Origin: Planctomycetia bacterium
GTDB lineage: Bacteria > Planctomycetota > GCA-002687715
Reading direction: 5' to 3'
Length of the DNA stretch: 64,000 nucleotides
Assembly (NCBI GenBank): GCA_005790545.1
Contig: SXUL01000041.1
Coordinates: 19,962-83,961 of the forward strand
In this document: positions 25,402 through 34,653 of the stretch, in pieces
Position numbering within the stretch: position 1 is the first letter of the stretch
Layout of the letters: each line of letters starts with the position of its first letter
Notes under the pieces: generated by a model
Seen by the model: only the letters and a program-made list of their open reading frames with translations
The model's database searches: none
Told to the model about the DNA's origin: nothing
Position numbers and translations under genes: made by a program

Positions 25402-25440
25402 TTGATAGCACCCGCACGTTTGCTGCTTGGGCGCTATCCT
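25402..25440. promoter_or_regulatory. Divergent -10 elements between plsC and EamA genes
   Basis: Minus strand TATCAA (25407-25402) ends 7 nt before the plsC ATG. Plus strand TATCCT (25435-25440) ends 12 nt before the EamA ATG at 25453. No clear -35 is seen for either. Confidence 0.4.
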
Positions 25441-25452
25441 CGGCCCCCTCGC

Positions 25453-26307
25453 ATGCCGCGTCTTTGCCTGCTTGCCGCTGCCCTTCTCTTCTCGACAGCC
25501 GGCATGGCCGTGAAGGGCAGCACCTTCACCACGGCCCAGATCGGCTGCTTTCGCGCCATCATCGCGGTCATCACGCTGCTCATCCTCGTGCCCGACACGC
25601 GGCGCCGCCCGGACCTGAAGGCACTCCTGCTCGCCGTGGTGTACGGCGGCTGCATGGGCACCTTCGTCATCGCAACGCGCCTTACCCACGCTGCCAACGC
25701 GATCTTTCTGCAGGACACGGCTCCGCTCTTCTTGCTGATGCTCGGCCCGTTGGTGTTGAAAGAACCCATGCGCCGCCGGGACCCCTTCCTCCTCGCGGCC
25801 ATTCTCGGTGGCATGTTGCTGCTCTTCAGCGCGGATGTGGCCGAGTCCCGGAACGCTCCTGATCCGGACCTCGGCAACGGGGTGGCCCTGATCTCCGGCC
25901 TGTGCTGGGCCATCACCCTGATGGGGCTCCGGCACCGCGCAAAGGCCGGGCAGCCGACCGGTCCGGTGATTCTCGCGGGCAACGTGATGGCCGCCCTGAT
26001 GTTCGCGCCCTTCGTCGAGAGTGTGGAGCCGCAGAGCGCGCTTTCCATCGGCGGCATCGTCTGGCTCGGGGCGGTGCAGATCGGACTCGCGTACGTGCTG
26101 CTCGTGAAAGGCCTCGCACGTGTGCCGGCGTTGCAAGCCTCGCTGCTCATGCTCATCGAGCCCGTGCTCAATCCGGTCTGGGCTTTTCTCGTGCACGGCG
26201 AAGTCCCACACACCCTCGTCATCGCAGGTGGCGCTATCATCCTCGCCACGACGCTCGCGGACGCCGTGATCAGCGCGCGTCAGCGGCAACAGGAGAACTC
26301 TCCATGA
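25453..26307 (+). CDS. EamA/DMT-family transporter
   Basis: 284 aa with about ten transmembrane helices arranged as two EamA halves (the first beginning LLFSTAGMAVKGSTFTTAQIGCFRA, the second around LISGLCWAITLMGLRHRA). The ending VALIEP-like motif (SLLMLIEPVLNPVWAFLVHGEVP) is typical of drug/metabolite transporters. I chose the ATG at 25453 because upstream sequence is antisense to plsC. The substrate is unknown. The stop overlaps the next start by 4 nt (ATGA), giving a three-gene operon with DoxX and exonuclease III. Confidence 0.9.
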   Translation: MPRLCLLAAALLFSTAGMAVKGSTFTTAQIGCFRAIIAVITLLILVPDTRRRPDLKALLLAVVYGGCMGTFVIATRLTHAANAIFLQDTAPLFLLMLGPLVLKEPMRRRDPFLLAAILGGMLLLFSADVAESRNAPDPDLGNGVALISGLCWAITLMGLRHRAKAGQPTGPVILAGNVMAALMFAPFVESVEPQSALSIGGIVWLGAVQIGLAYVLLVKGLARVPALQASLLMLIEPVLNPVWAFLVHGEVPHTLVIAGGAIILATTLADAVISARQRQQENSP

Positions 26308-26723
26308 GCGAAGGATCGAACAGGGCCGGGCTCACTGACACCGGATTGATGCTGATTCGTTGTGTGTGCTCCGTGGTGCTCGTGTACCACGGCGCCGGCA
26401 AGCTCTTCGGTTGGTTCGACGGCACAGGCTTCGAACAGTTCGCCAGCTATGTCGGTACGCTCGATCTTCCGGAGCCGCGCATCATGGCTTACGCCGCTGC
26501 GGTCTCGGAGTTCTTCGCCGGCCTCCTGCTCTTCCTCGGAGTCGGCGGACGCTGGCCGGCACTCCCCATGGCTGCCACCATGATCATTGCGGTGGTGAAG
26601 GTCCATCCCGACAAGTTCGCCGGACCGGGAGGTATGGAGTTCCCGTTGGCCCTCGGCGTGGTGCTGCTCGGTCTCACCTGCACGGGCCCTGGCAACTACA
26701 CCTTGATGCGGCTGTTCAAGTGA
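26304..26723 (+). CDS. DoxX family membrane protein
   Basis: 139 aa with four transmembrane helices and the DoxX signature: VYHGAGKLFGWFDG after helix one, then VSEFFAGLLLFLGVGGRWPALP. DoxX proteins are quinone-linked or redox-associated membrane proteins of loosely defined role. It overlaps the EamA gene by 4 nt upstream and the exonuclease gene by 4 nt downstream (GTGA). Confidence 0.93.
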   Translation: MSEGSNRAGLTDTGLMLIRCVCSVVLVYHGAGKLFGWFDGTGFEQFASYVGTLDLPEPRIMAYAAAVSEFFAGLLLFLGVGGRWPALPMAATMIIAVVKVHPDKFAGPGGMEFPLALGVVLLGLTCTGPGNYTLMRLFK

Positions 26724-27562
26724 GCGCAGAGGAAGCACCGCGTCCGACGGGACGCCGCCGCACGCGCATCGCCATCTGGAATGTGAACGGGCTGCGCTCC
26801 TGCGTGAGCAAGGGCTTCGCCAAGTGGCTCGCGCGTTCGAAGCCGGACGTCGTCGGACTGCAAGAGGTGCGCGCGTTTCCGGATGCTCTGCCCGTCGCCG
26901 AGTTTGCGGCCATGGGCTACATGTGCGCGTTCAATCCAGCACTCAAGCCCGGCTACTCCGGCACGGCGGTGTTCTCGTTCGCCGAGCCGAAAGCCCTCAG
27001 GAAACTCGACGTTCCGCGCTTCGACCGTGAAGGCCGTGTGCAGGTGGCGGACTTCGGCGAGTTCGTCTTTTTGAATGCGTACTTCCCGAAGGGCTCCGGC
27101 ACGAGCCGCGACAACAGTCGCGTGCCCTACAAGCTCGCCTTCGACGTAGCGGTGCGCGACCTGGCGCGGAAGTACCTGCGCGCTGGTCGGCACGTGATCG
27201 TGGCTGGAGATTTCAACACCGCACACACGGAGCTCGACCTCAAGAACTGGAAATCGAACATGAAGACCTCGGGTTTCATGCCCGAGGAACGCGCGAGCGT
27301 CGACATGTGGCTGCACGCAGGGTTTCGCGACGTGTTCCGCGATCAGCATCGCGGCGAAGAAGGCCACTATTCATGGTGGAGCCAGCGCCAAGGCGCGCGG
27401 GCGCGGAACGTCGGCTGGCGCATCGACTACTTCCTCGTCTCGGCCTCTCTCGCGCCGCGGGTGAAGCGCGCGTGGATCGACAAGCGGGTGCGCGGCTCGG
27501 ACCACTGCCCGGTGCTCATCGAGATCGCACCGCCGCCGCCGCCGAAGCGCCGCTCGCGCTGA
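26720..27562 (+). CDS. xthA: Exodeoxyribonuclease III family (AP endonuclease)
   Basis: 280 aa from a GTG at 26720 that overlaps the DoxX stop. The EEP-fold motifs are all present: IAIWNVNGLRS, the catalytic Glu in GLQEV, NAYFPKG, GDFNTAHTELDLKNW and the C-terminal SDHCPV. It cuts DNA at abasic sites and trims 3' ends in base excision repair. The C terminus ends in a run of six prolines and basic residues (PPPPPPKRRSR), unusual for the family. It is convergent with the M14 peptidase gene 5 nt away. Confidence 0.95.
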   Translation: MSAEEAPRPTGRRRTRIAIWNVNGLRSCVSKGFAKWLARSKPDVVGLQEVRAFPDALPVAEFAAMGYMCAFNPALKPGYSGTAVFSFAEPKALRKLDVPRFDREGRVQVADFGEFVFLNAYFPKGSGTSRDNSRVPYKLAFDVAVRDLARKYLRAGRHVIVAGDFNTAHTELDLKNWKSNMKTSGFMPEERASVDMWLHAGFRDVFRDQHRGEEGHYSWWSQRQGARARNVGWRIDYFLVSASLAPRVKRAWIDKRVRGSDHCPVLIEIAPPPPPKRRSR

Positions 27563-27566
27563 CCCT

Positions 27567-29309
27567 TCAGCGCGCTTCGGGCAACGCCACCTCGATCACT
27601 CCACCCTTCAGGGCTTCGATGCGCAGTGTGCCCTTGGGTGCTGCGCCCGCACTCCCCTTCAAGAACCACTGCAGGGTCACGCGCCCTTGCGAGGGAATAC
27701 CCGCCGGAAGCAGCAACCGTTCCGGCCGGTGTTCCTGACGCGCGAACTTCTCGTCGTGGACAGGCCCGCTGATGCGGCCGGCAGCGACGATTTCGAGCGC
27801 CCCCGAAACCGTGGCGATGTCTGGGCGCACCACCCCGCGACGGCGTGCGTGATCGGCGATGGTCGGGATGAGCCCTGCGTTCCGCACCTCCGCGCGGAGC
27901 TTCCACAGCTCTCCGTCAACGCGTTCGAGGTGCACCTCGCCAAAGGAAAGCCGCGGCATCTCGGCTGCGCAATGCAGCGTGAAGGCCGTGTTGCGGTGGC
28001 AGAGCTCCTCCAGCATGAAGGGCGGCGGCACACGCCCGACGGTCTTCGCGAATCCACCCACCTCGATGGGACCATGCACGGGATGTGTGAAGGGCTTCCA
28101 CGGCCGCAGATTGCGCCCGAGTTCGAGTCGTTCATCCCAGAGCGTGCGCTCTTTCCTGAATTCCTCGCGGTCGCCGAACTCGACGCCGTACTGGCCATCA
28201 GCCCAGAGTTCGTTGGTGAAGCCGAAGATGCCGAGGTTCTCGAAGGCCCAGGTGATGCTCCCACCGTGCACCGTGTAGAGGTCCTTCCAGATGATCATGT
28301 AACGATAGTGCGGCAGCATCTTCTCGCCGGCCTTGCCGAGAGCATCAAAGACGTTGATGTCGGAAGCGGAATAGGCCGGAGCGCTCTCGGCCCCCGGTCC
28401 GCGGAGGATCATGCCGCCATTGTTGTGGTAGCTCTGCAAGGCCGCGATGTTCGGATGCGCGCGCAGAAATGCGCCGACAGCCTCGGTCTCCGGCCAGCAG
28501 AAGGGATAGGGCCCGGCGCCGCCTTGGATCCAGTCCGGCTGCCAGTCTGAAGGCCAGTTGCGGTTCATGTCGTAGCCGCCGGGGCCGTCCTCATTCACCG
28601 CGCCATCGCCATCGTTGTCGATGCCCTCGGCGCCGAGCAACACGTGCGTGCCTTCCGTGCCGGGCTTCACGCGCTTCATGAAGCGCTCGTCGTCGGGGTC
28701 GATGATGTGCGTGCCTCCGCGTGTGACCCGCATGCGCATGGTGGTGATGGAGCCGTCGCCATCAAGATCGTCAGGGCCATCCTCATCGATGGCTCCGTCA
28801 CGATCGTTGTCCGTGCCGGCCTTGCCCGTGCGCGAACTGTGCTCCGTGTTGGGGCCGTGGATCCACCACTCGCGACCGTCCGGATTGAGCGTGGGCAGCA
28901 CGAAGAAGACCGAGCGTGCGAGGAGCTCCTGCACCATCGGCAGGCGCTCGCGGTTCTCGAGGAGATACCAGAGCGTGTAGAGAGCAACCTCCGTGCCCTG
29001 CGTTTCGTTGCCGTGGATATTGGCGTCGATCCACATGGCCGGCTTGGTCACGTTGCTTCTGTCGCCGGGCTTCGCGAGGGTGGCGAGCCAGAGCTCGCGC
29101 CCCTCGACGCTGCGGCCGATGGACTCAAGGCGCATCCAGCCATCGGATGCACGTTCGAGAGTGCGCAGCACCTCGGTCATCTCCGCGAAGTCGTGGAAGT
29201 GATTCCACGGAATGACCACGCGCGCTCTGGATGTGGGTGGGATGACCTGCGCTTGCAGGTGCGGAAACGCCAACAGGATCGCCGCGAGAAACAGGATCGG
29301 AGCTCGCAT
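27567..29309 (-). CDS. Secreted M14 zinc carboxypeptidase with Ca-loop inserts
   Basis: 580 aa from the ATG at 29309, giving a signal peptide (MRAPILFLAAILLAFPHLQA). The M14 catalytic set is intact: H99 and E102 in IHGNE, H295 in LQSYHNNGG and the catalytic E367 in GFTNELW. The peptidase domain is interrupted by two Asp-rich calcium-type loops (DNDRDGAIDEDG with DLDGDG near 167-186, and DNDGDGAVNEDG near 231-242). It removes C-terminal residues from peptides outside the cytoplasm. The start is 1 nt from the stop of the upstream paralogue, so the pair forms an operon. Confidence 0.95.
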   Translation of the reverse strand: MRAPILFLAAILLAFPHLQAQVIPPTSRARVVIPWNHFHDFAEMTEVLRTLERASDGWMRLESIGRSVEGRELWLATLAKPGDRSNVTKPAMWIDANIHGNETQGTEVALYTLWYLLENRERLPMVQELLARSVFFVLPTLNPDGREWWIHGPNTEHSSRTGKAGTDNDRDGAIDEDGPDDLDGDGSITTMRMRVTRGGTHIIDPDDERFMKRVKPGTEGTHVLLGAEGIDNDGDGAVNEDGPGGYDMNRNWPSDWQPDWIQGGAGPYPFCWPETEAVGAFLRAHPNIAALQSYHNNGGMILRGPGAESAPAYSASDINVFDALGKAGEKMLPHYRYMIIWKDLYTVHGGSITWAFENLGIFGFTNELWADGQYGVEFGDREEFRKERTLWDERLELGRNLRPWKPFTHPVHGPIEVGGFAKTVGRVPPPFMLEELCHRNTAFTLHCAAEMPRLSFGEVHLERVDGELWKLRAEVRNAGLIPTIADHARRRGVVRPDIATVSGALEIVAAGRISGPVHDEKFARQEHRPERLLLPAGIPSQGRVTLQWFLKGSAGAAPKGTLRIEALKGGVIEVALPEAR

Positions 29310-29310
29310 C

Positions 29311-30906
29311 TCAGTTGCCCTCCACGCGCAGCGTTGCTTCCGCCGTGCCGGTGCGCGGCGCCCCGGCTGTGACCCGCACATCCAGCGGGCCCGGGCAATG
29401 CACGAGCCAGCGAAACTTCTTCATGCCGTTCGGGCCGAGGTCGTCCACGTGCTGACGCTTCTCTCCTTCGAGGATGCGTCCCCCCTGCACCGCGAATTCG
29501 AGTCGCAAAGACCGCGTGGCTCGCGCTCTCCGCGCCATGTGCGTGAAGAGCGGCAGGCGGCCCTCGGTGCCGAGGACAGCTTCCACCTCATGCACGCCGC
29601 CGCCGAGGGCCTTCGAGCTCAGAGTCCGCACCTGCAACTTCGGCAGCGCAGTCACGAGTGCCGCCACGGCCTTCGCCTGTGCCTCCACCAGAGCGTCGAA
29701 GCGCTCACTCGCGAGTTTCTCCGCAAAACGCGGCACGAATCCGCCAAGTTCCGCATCGCGCAAGGTCGGATGACTCAGCTTCTTCCACGGCAGAAACCCC
29801 TCCTGCCGCTGATCCGCGAGAAACAGCCAGCGCCCTTCGGTGCTCGACGGGGCCGAGCCTGACGGGAGCTTGGCATCGGCTGGCAACTCGGGGCGGTAAG
29901 CCACGCGCGAGGCGAAGGCCGGGACGCCATGCTGCCCGTAGGCCCAGTGATGAAAGCCGCCGTCCGGTGCATCCTCCGCACCATCATTCGCTCCGAGAAT
30001 GCGGCGCAGATCCTCGGTGAGTCCATTGGCCCAAGGGAGGTCCTCGGCCAGAAGACCATTGGGCGCAAGCCCTGCCGCCGTGTCGCTCTTCCTGGTGGTG
30101 GTGGCGATGTTGTCGCGGTGTCCGAGCACGAACACGGCCGCCACGTTGCCACGCTCCGTGACGAACTTCAGCAGCGCACGCGCAGGCTCCTCGGAAGGTG
30201 CGCTCCATCCGACAGATGTCTCGCTCTCCTTCCAGCCATGCGCGAAGTTGCGGTCGAGGTCCACTCCGCCCGGTCCGTCTTCGTTGATGAGCCCGTCACC
30301 ATCGTTGTCGATGCCTTCGCTGACGATGCGCCAGAGGCCGCGCTCACTCTTCGCGATATCCGCGTTCACCATCAAGCGAGGGTCTTCGCTGGAAGCCATG
30401 AGCTTCCCTTCGGGGTCCGGCCAACGCAGCGTGGCGATGATGCCGTCGCCATCGAGGTCCTCCGGACCATCCTCATCCACGAGGCCGTCATTGTCGTCGT
30501 CCACGGGTGTGGCGTTCCCACGCACATCGCGGAGCGGCGCCGTTGCCGCAGCCGCGAGTCGTTCCGGCTCCACAGCGGGGACCACCAGCACCGCCGCGCG
30601 TTCAAGAGCCTCGCGGAGCGACGCATCTGTCGCAGCGAGGCGCTGCAACGCGAGAGGCAGCGCGCTGGCCACGCGCACACCCAGCAGGTGATCAGAGTTC
30701 AGGCCAGCGACCACGAGCACCACCGGTCGCCCCTCAGCGTCGCCAGCGCCACTCACGAAAAACCCCGTCACTCCCGCGCGAATCGGAACAGCAGTTGCGC
30801 CGGAAGGCGCCTGTTTCAGACCCTCAAGAACCGCCTGCACCCCAGCCTCCTGTGCCGAGAGCGGCAGCAGCAACATCAGCACGACGCACAACTTGAGACC
30901 GTTCAT
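29311..30906 (-). CDS. M14-like paralogue lacking catalytic residues
   Basis: 531 aa from the ATG at 30906 (signal peptide MNGLKLCVVLMLLLPLSAQ). It shares the architecture of the downstream peptidase, including both Asp-rich loops (DDDNDGLVDEDGPEDLDGDG and DNDGDGLINEDG) followed by VDLDRNF. At the zinc site, however, IHGNE is replaced by LNSDH, and the region of the catalytic Glu reads AFASRVAY. A histidine (VLGHRDN) aligns with the third zinc ligand. It is probably a pseudopeptidase that binds peptides or regulates its neighbour. The alignment was done by eye. Confidence 0.8.
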   Translation of the reverse strand: MNGLKLCVVLMLLLPLSAQEAGVQAVLEGLKQAPSGATAVPIRAGVTGFFVSGAGDAEGRPVVLVVAGLNSDHLLGVRVASALPLALQRLAATDASLREALERAAVLVVPAVEPERLAAAATAPLRDVRGNATPVDDDNDGLVDEDGPEDLDGDGIIATLRWPDPEGKLMASSEDPRLMVNADIAKSERGLWRIVSEGIDNDGDGLINEDGPGGVDLDRNFAHGWKESETSVGWSAPSEEPARALLKFVTERGNVAAVFVLGHRDNIATTTRKSDTAAGLAPNGLLAEDLPWANGLTEDLRRILGANDGAEDAPDGGFHHWAYGQHGVPAFASRVAYRPELPADAKLPSGSAPSSTEGRWLFLADQRQEGFLPWKKLSHPTLRDAELGGFVPRFAEKLASERFDALVEAQAKAVAALVTALPKLQVRTLSSKALGGGVHEVEAVLGTEGRLPLFTHMARRARATRSLRLEFAVQGGRILEGEKRQHVDDLGPNGMKKFRWLVHCPGPLDVRVTAGAPRTGTAEATLRVEGN

Positions 30907-31048
30907 GCACCAACTCCAGTGCGCGCCAAGGCGCGGAACGCCAACTACATTACTCGCAGAGAACATGCAGGCGGATCAGGATCGACCTCGCATGCAAGAG
31001 TCGCTGCTGGGTCCGCCCGGCACTGGATTGCCGCGCTGGTTCCTGCGC

Positions 31049-31054
31049 TAAACT
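31049..31054 (+). promoter_or_regulatory. -10 element, leaderless start of the 31061 gene
   Basis: TAAACT ends 6 nt before the ATG at 31061, and TTGCCG lies 15 nt upstream at 31028-31033. This supports the ATG at 31061 over the in-frame GTG at 31055. Confidence 0.45.
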
Positions 31055-31060
31055 GTGGCG

Positions 31061-33268
31061 ATGCTCCGCTCTGTCCTCATTGGCATTCTGTGCCTCGCTG
31101 CTGGTCTCGCCGTCGGGTACTTCGCGGCCTACGGGCAGATCGATGAGTCGCGCCACATGCTCGCCAACATGGACGAGGCGGACAGCACGCGGCCCGAGGT
31201 CGCGAACCCCTTCACCTCCACGCAGATCAAGCCCCTCGCGACTGCAGCGAGAGACTCCGAGGAGACACCCGCCGCCGTCTCGCAGATGAAGCGCGGCACC
31301 GGAGTGATCACCGGCAGCATCGTGGATGCAGAGGGACACGCCATCGCCGGAGTGCGACTGAAGGCCGTACGCGCGAACCAGTTCGATCCGCGGAATCTCG
31401 AACGCCCAGGCATGGTTGCCGATGGCGTGCTCTCGCCCGAGGAGTTGCTGCAGAAGCACCAAGCCGCACTGCTCCGCGACCCTTCGAGAGAAGCCGTCGC
31501 TTCGTCCAATGACAAGGGCGAGTTCAGTCTCGAAGGCCTCGACAAGGCGCCCTACAACCTGGAAGCGCATCTCGCGGGTTACGAACTCTCGCCCCTTGAA
31601 GAGGGCAATGCGTTCTTTGGACGTTGGCCGGGAGACAAAATCGCCATCCGCGCGGTGCGCATGGGTGGCGTGGTGGTGAACATCCTCCTGCCCGATGGCA
31701 ACGCGCCTGCGGTGGCGGAACTCACCTGCACCCGCAACGACTCAACCTCTTCATTCCAGTGGAACGCTGCCGAGAGCTTCATCCCTCTCGCTGCGGGTCA
31801 CTGGCAACTGGTGGCACGCGGTGGCGAGATGGGTGAACTGCGCTCGGAAAAGGTGACGGCAGTCGTCGGCGTTTCAGGCTCCAGTGCTGCCGTCGAGTTG
31901 AAACTCGAGGATCGCCCGCACGTCCGCGGCAAGCTCCTCTTCGAAGCAGCTCCGCCGGACCAGTCCTTCACGGTACTGCTCTGGAAGGAGGATCAGGACC
32001 CGGCCACCACGAATCGCTGGGAAGCCACGAACTGGACCGAACACGCACGCACGCTCGCCACGCAGGGTTTCCTCTTCATGGACCTTGTGCCGGGGCTGTA
32101 TCGACTGGCGGTGGGATGGGAAGACGAGGAGCACCCGCCCGTGCTCGCCACTGTCACGGTGGCGGAACACGGCGTGGTGCAGGACCTCCAGATGCGCGAT
32201 GCCGTCGCCGGCCCGGAATGGGAAGTCGTGGTCCTTGATCCCGAGGGCAAGCCCATCGTGGATGCCAACATTGAGACGAGTTTCTGGATGGGCAACAACA
32301 GCGCGTGGCGCCGCGGGGCTGATGGCACGCAACGCGGCCGGGTCCCGAAGCACATTCGCGACGGCAAGAACGAAGAGCAACTCTTCGCCTGGATCACCAC
32401 GGGCGCCTTCGGCAAGTCCTCCGTCGAGCTGCCGCGCAATGGTGGCCGGGTGGAATCGCGCATGCAGCCGGTTGGTGTGCTGAAAGTGCGCTTCCTCGCA
32501 AGCAGCGAGACACAAAGGAAGACTCTTTCTGCGGGCCTGCAGATGCACGCGCCCAACGGCCAGCCACAACTGTGGGTCGGCAATCAGGAAGCAGGCACCA
32601 AGGGTGAAGCCTCCTTCGCGCCGCTGCAGCCCGGCACCTACTCGATCTCTCTCAGCGTGCCGACGGGCGGATGGAACGGCAACCAGAATGTTTCGAGCCG
32701 CGTCCTGCAGATCAACAGTGGTGAGAACAGCCTGGATCTCGGCATGCCACTGCTCTTCAACTTCAAGGTGCATGTCAAGGCAGCGGAACCTTTGAAACAG
32801 GGCGGTCACCTGAGATTGCAGGCCGAGGGCAACGGGTCCGAGGGAGTCAACTACAACTCCAATGCACCCGTCGGCACCGACGGCGTCGCGAAGTTCGAGA
32901 ACGTGCCGGCAGGCCGCTATCAGTTGCACATCTGGATGCTCGGCCGCTCGATGATGAAGAGCATCACCGTCCCCGTGGAGGGTGATGTGGTGATGGATCT
33001 CGAAGCCTTCCGCGCCATGCGCGTCATGATCCACAACAAGGACGCAGAGATCACGAAGAGCGGCTTTGCCAACGAAGACATCATCATCGGCGCCAACGGG
33101 CGAGAATTCGCAACTCCGACAGAGCTCGCCAATGCCATGCGCTTCATGAGCGGCACAGAAGAAGTGCCCGTGATGGTCTTGCGCAGCGGCAAAGTGGAAA
33201 CCCTGAACCTGCCGGGCCGGGTGTTTGCCGAGTCCAACGGCTTCAACTGGAACTTCGTCCAACGCTGA
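31061..33268 (+). CDS. Membrane-anchored protein with carboxypeptidase-regulatory and PDZ-like domains
   Basis: 735 aa. One N-terminal transmembrane helix (MLRSVLIGILCLAAGLAVGYF) would anchor the rest outside the cytoplasmic membrane. A carboxypeptidase-regulatory-like beta domain starts near residue 85 (GVITGSIVDAEGHAIAGVRL). Several similar beta domains follow, with repeated LxPGxYxLxV-type strands (LVPGLYRLAVGW, LQPGTYSISLSV, VPAGRYQLHIWM). The last ~85 residues look PDZ-like (ITKSGFANEDIIIGANGREF). Such proteins are common in planctomycetes, and their role is unknown. It is divergent from the M14 pair. Confidence 0.85.
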   Translation: MLRSVLIGILCLAAGLAVGYFAAYGQIDESRHMLANMDEADSTRPEVANPFTSTQIKPLATAARDSEETPAAVSQMKRGTGVITGSIVDAEGHAIAGVRLKAVRANQFDPRNLERPGMVADGVLSPEELLQKHQAALLRDPSREAVASSNDKGEFSLEGLDKAPYNLEAHLAGYELSPLEEGNAFFGRWPGDKIAIRAVRMGGVVVNILLPDGNAPAVAELTCTRNDSTSSFQWNAAESFIPLAAGHWQLVARGGEMGELRSEKVTAVVGVSGSSAAVELKLEDRPHVRGKLLFEAAPPDQSFTVLLWKEDQDPATTNRWEATNWTEHARTLATQGFLFMDLVPGLYRLAVGWEDEEHPPVLATVTVAEHGVVQDLQMRDAVAGPEWEVVVLDPEGKPIVDANIETSFWMGNNSAWRRGADGTQRGRVPKHIRDGKNEEQLFAWITTGAFGKSSVELPRNGGRVESRMQPVGVLKVRFLASSETQRKTLSAGLQMHAPNGQPQLWVGNQEAGTKGEASFAPLQPGTYSISLSVPTGGWNGNQNVSSRVLQINSGENSLDLGMPLLFNFKVHVKAAEPLKQGGHLRLQAEGNGSEGVNYNSNAPVGTDGVAKFENVPAGRYQLHIWMLGRSMMKSITVPVEGDVVMDLEAFRAMRVMIHNKDAEITKSGFANEDIIIGANGREFATPTELANAMRFMSGTEEVPVMVLRSGKVETLNLPGRVFAESNGFNWNFVQR

Positions 33269-33290
33269 GCAGCGTCGGCGGTCCGCGCGG

Positions 33291-33296
33291 TAACCT
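33291..33296 (+). promoter_or_regulatory. -10 element before the ATP-grasp gene
   Basis: TAACCT ends 10 nt before the ATG at 33307, predicting a leader of only a few nucleotides. It suggests the glycan cluster has its own promoter. Confidence 0.35.
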
Positions 33297-33306
33297 TGGC
33301 CGGCCC

Positions 33307-34653
33307 ATGACGAGCGCCCGCACCGCAAGCCAACTTTGGCAGGAACTTCTCGCTGCAGAGAAGGATGGCGCCTCGATCCGGATGCTCCGGGACGAACAGC
33401 ACCGGCAACGGCTCCTCTTCGGCACGCGGGCCATCTGCTGTGTGGCACAGCCGCTCTTCGTCACAGCAGCGGAGGCACGTCACGTCACAGAAGGGACGCG
33501 CCTCCTGATGTCCGCATGGCGGAAGATCGCCCGCGTCCTCGAGAGCGAGCCAGATCTGCGCGCACTCCTCAGCCTCAGCGCGGAGGAAGAGCGCATCCTC
33601 GCTGCGGACCGGCAACCATTTGAACCCGACGTGGTCGGCCGCATGGACGGCTTCCTCGCGGACGGTGAGTTCCGCGTAGTCGAATACAACGCGGAGAGTC
33701 CGGGCGGCATCGGCTACGGCGATGCACTGGCGCGCATCTTTGAAGGTCTGCCCGTGATGGAACGCTTCCGCCAGCAGCAACCCTGCCGCGGATTCTACGG
33801 CCTCGCAAGAACGCACCGCGCCTTGCTGCAGGCGCACAACGAACGCCTCGGTCATCCAGCAGCCACGCCGGTACGCATCGCGATCGTGGACCGGCTGGAC
33901 GTGCCCACGGTGAGGGAATTCGAACTCTGCGCCGAGACCTTCAGCGCGCTCGGGTCTCCGGCGCAAGTGGTCGATGTGCACGCACTGCGCTTCGAGAACG
34001 GCGTCCTGAGTGCCGGCAACTTCCGCCCCGACATCGTCTACAAGCGCATTCTGGTGCAGGATCTTCTGGGCCTGGGTGGAACTGAGCATCCGCTCGTGCG
34101 GGCCGTCGCCGCGGGCGCGGTCACCTGCGCCTCGGGCTTCGGCGTGCACCTGCTCTTCAGGAAGGAGCTCTTCGCAATGCTCCTGCACCCGGCCTGTCGC
34201 GCCCGGCTGGATGCTGAGGAAACTGCCGCCGTGCAGCGACATGTGCCGTGGTCCGCGTTCGTCACACAAGAATCCAGCGCACCGGATGGCTCTCCGCTGC
34301 TGGAGTGGATCCGGCGCGAGCGCGCATCCCTCGTCCTCAAGCCCGGCGGTTCCTACGGCGGCAGTGGCGTGACTCTCGGATGGCTCGTGGACGATGCTGC
34401 GTGGGAGAAGGCTCTCGGCGAAGCACTCGCAACGCCCTCCCTCGTGCAGCGTCGCGTGGCGCTGCCTCTCGCACGTTTCGCCAGTCTCGATGAACCGGGT
34501 GTCACCTCTGCGTTCCGCGCAGACCTCGATCCCTACGTCTGGAACGGCCGCGACATCGAGGGCTTCGGCGCGCGCCTCGCGCCGGGAGATCTCCTGAACG
34601 TCACCGCGGGTGGCGGTTCCGCCGTGCCGGTATTCACGCTCGAGGAGCCGTGA
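33307..34653 (+). CDS. Circularly permuted ATP-grasp-like protein
   Basis: 448 aa, soluble. The middle and C-terminal regions fit the circularly permuted ATP-grasp fold seen in glutathionylspermidine synthase-like proteins: EYNAESPGGIGYGD (about 124-137), PDIVYKRILVQDLL and LVLKPGGSYGGSGVTLGW. Such enzymes join a carboxylate to an amine or another nucleophile with ATP. The substrate is unknown. The position at the head of a run of membrane glycosyltransferases suggests it modifies a cell-surface building block. The next gene starts on its stop codon (TGATG). Confidence 0.75.
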   Translation: MTSARTASQLWQELLAAEKDGASIRMLRDEQHRQRLLFGTRAICCVAQPLFVTAAEARHVTEGTRLLMSAWRKIARVLESEPDLRALLSLSAEEERILAADRQPFEPDVVGRMDGFLADGEFRVVEYNAESPGGIGYGDALARIFEGLPVMERFRQQQPCRGFYGLARTHRALLQAHNERLGHPAATPVRIAIVDRLDVPTVREFELCAETFSALGSPAQVVDVHALRFENGVLSAGNFRPDIVYKRILVQDLLGLGGTEHPLVRAVAAGAVTCASGFGVHLLFRKELFAMLLHPACRARLDAEETAAVQRHVPWSAFVTQESSAPDGSPLLEWIRRERASLVLKPGGSYGGSGVTLGWLVDDAAWEKALGEALATPSLVQRRVALPLARFASLDEPGVTSAFRADLDPYVWNGRDIEGFGARLAPGDLLNVTAGGGSAVPVFTLEEP

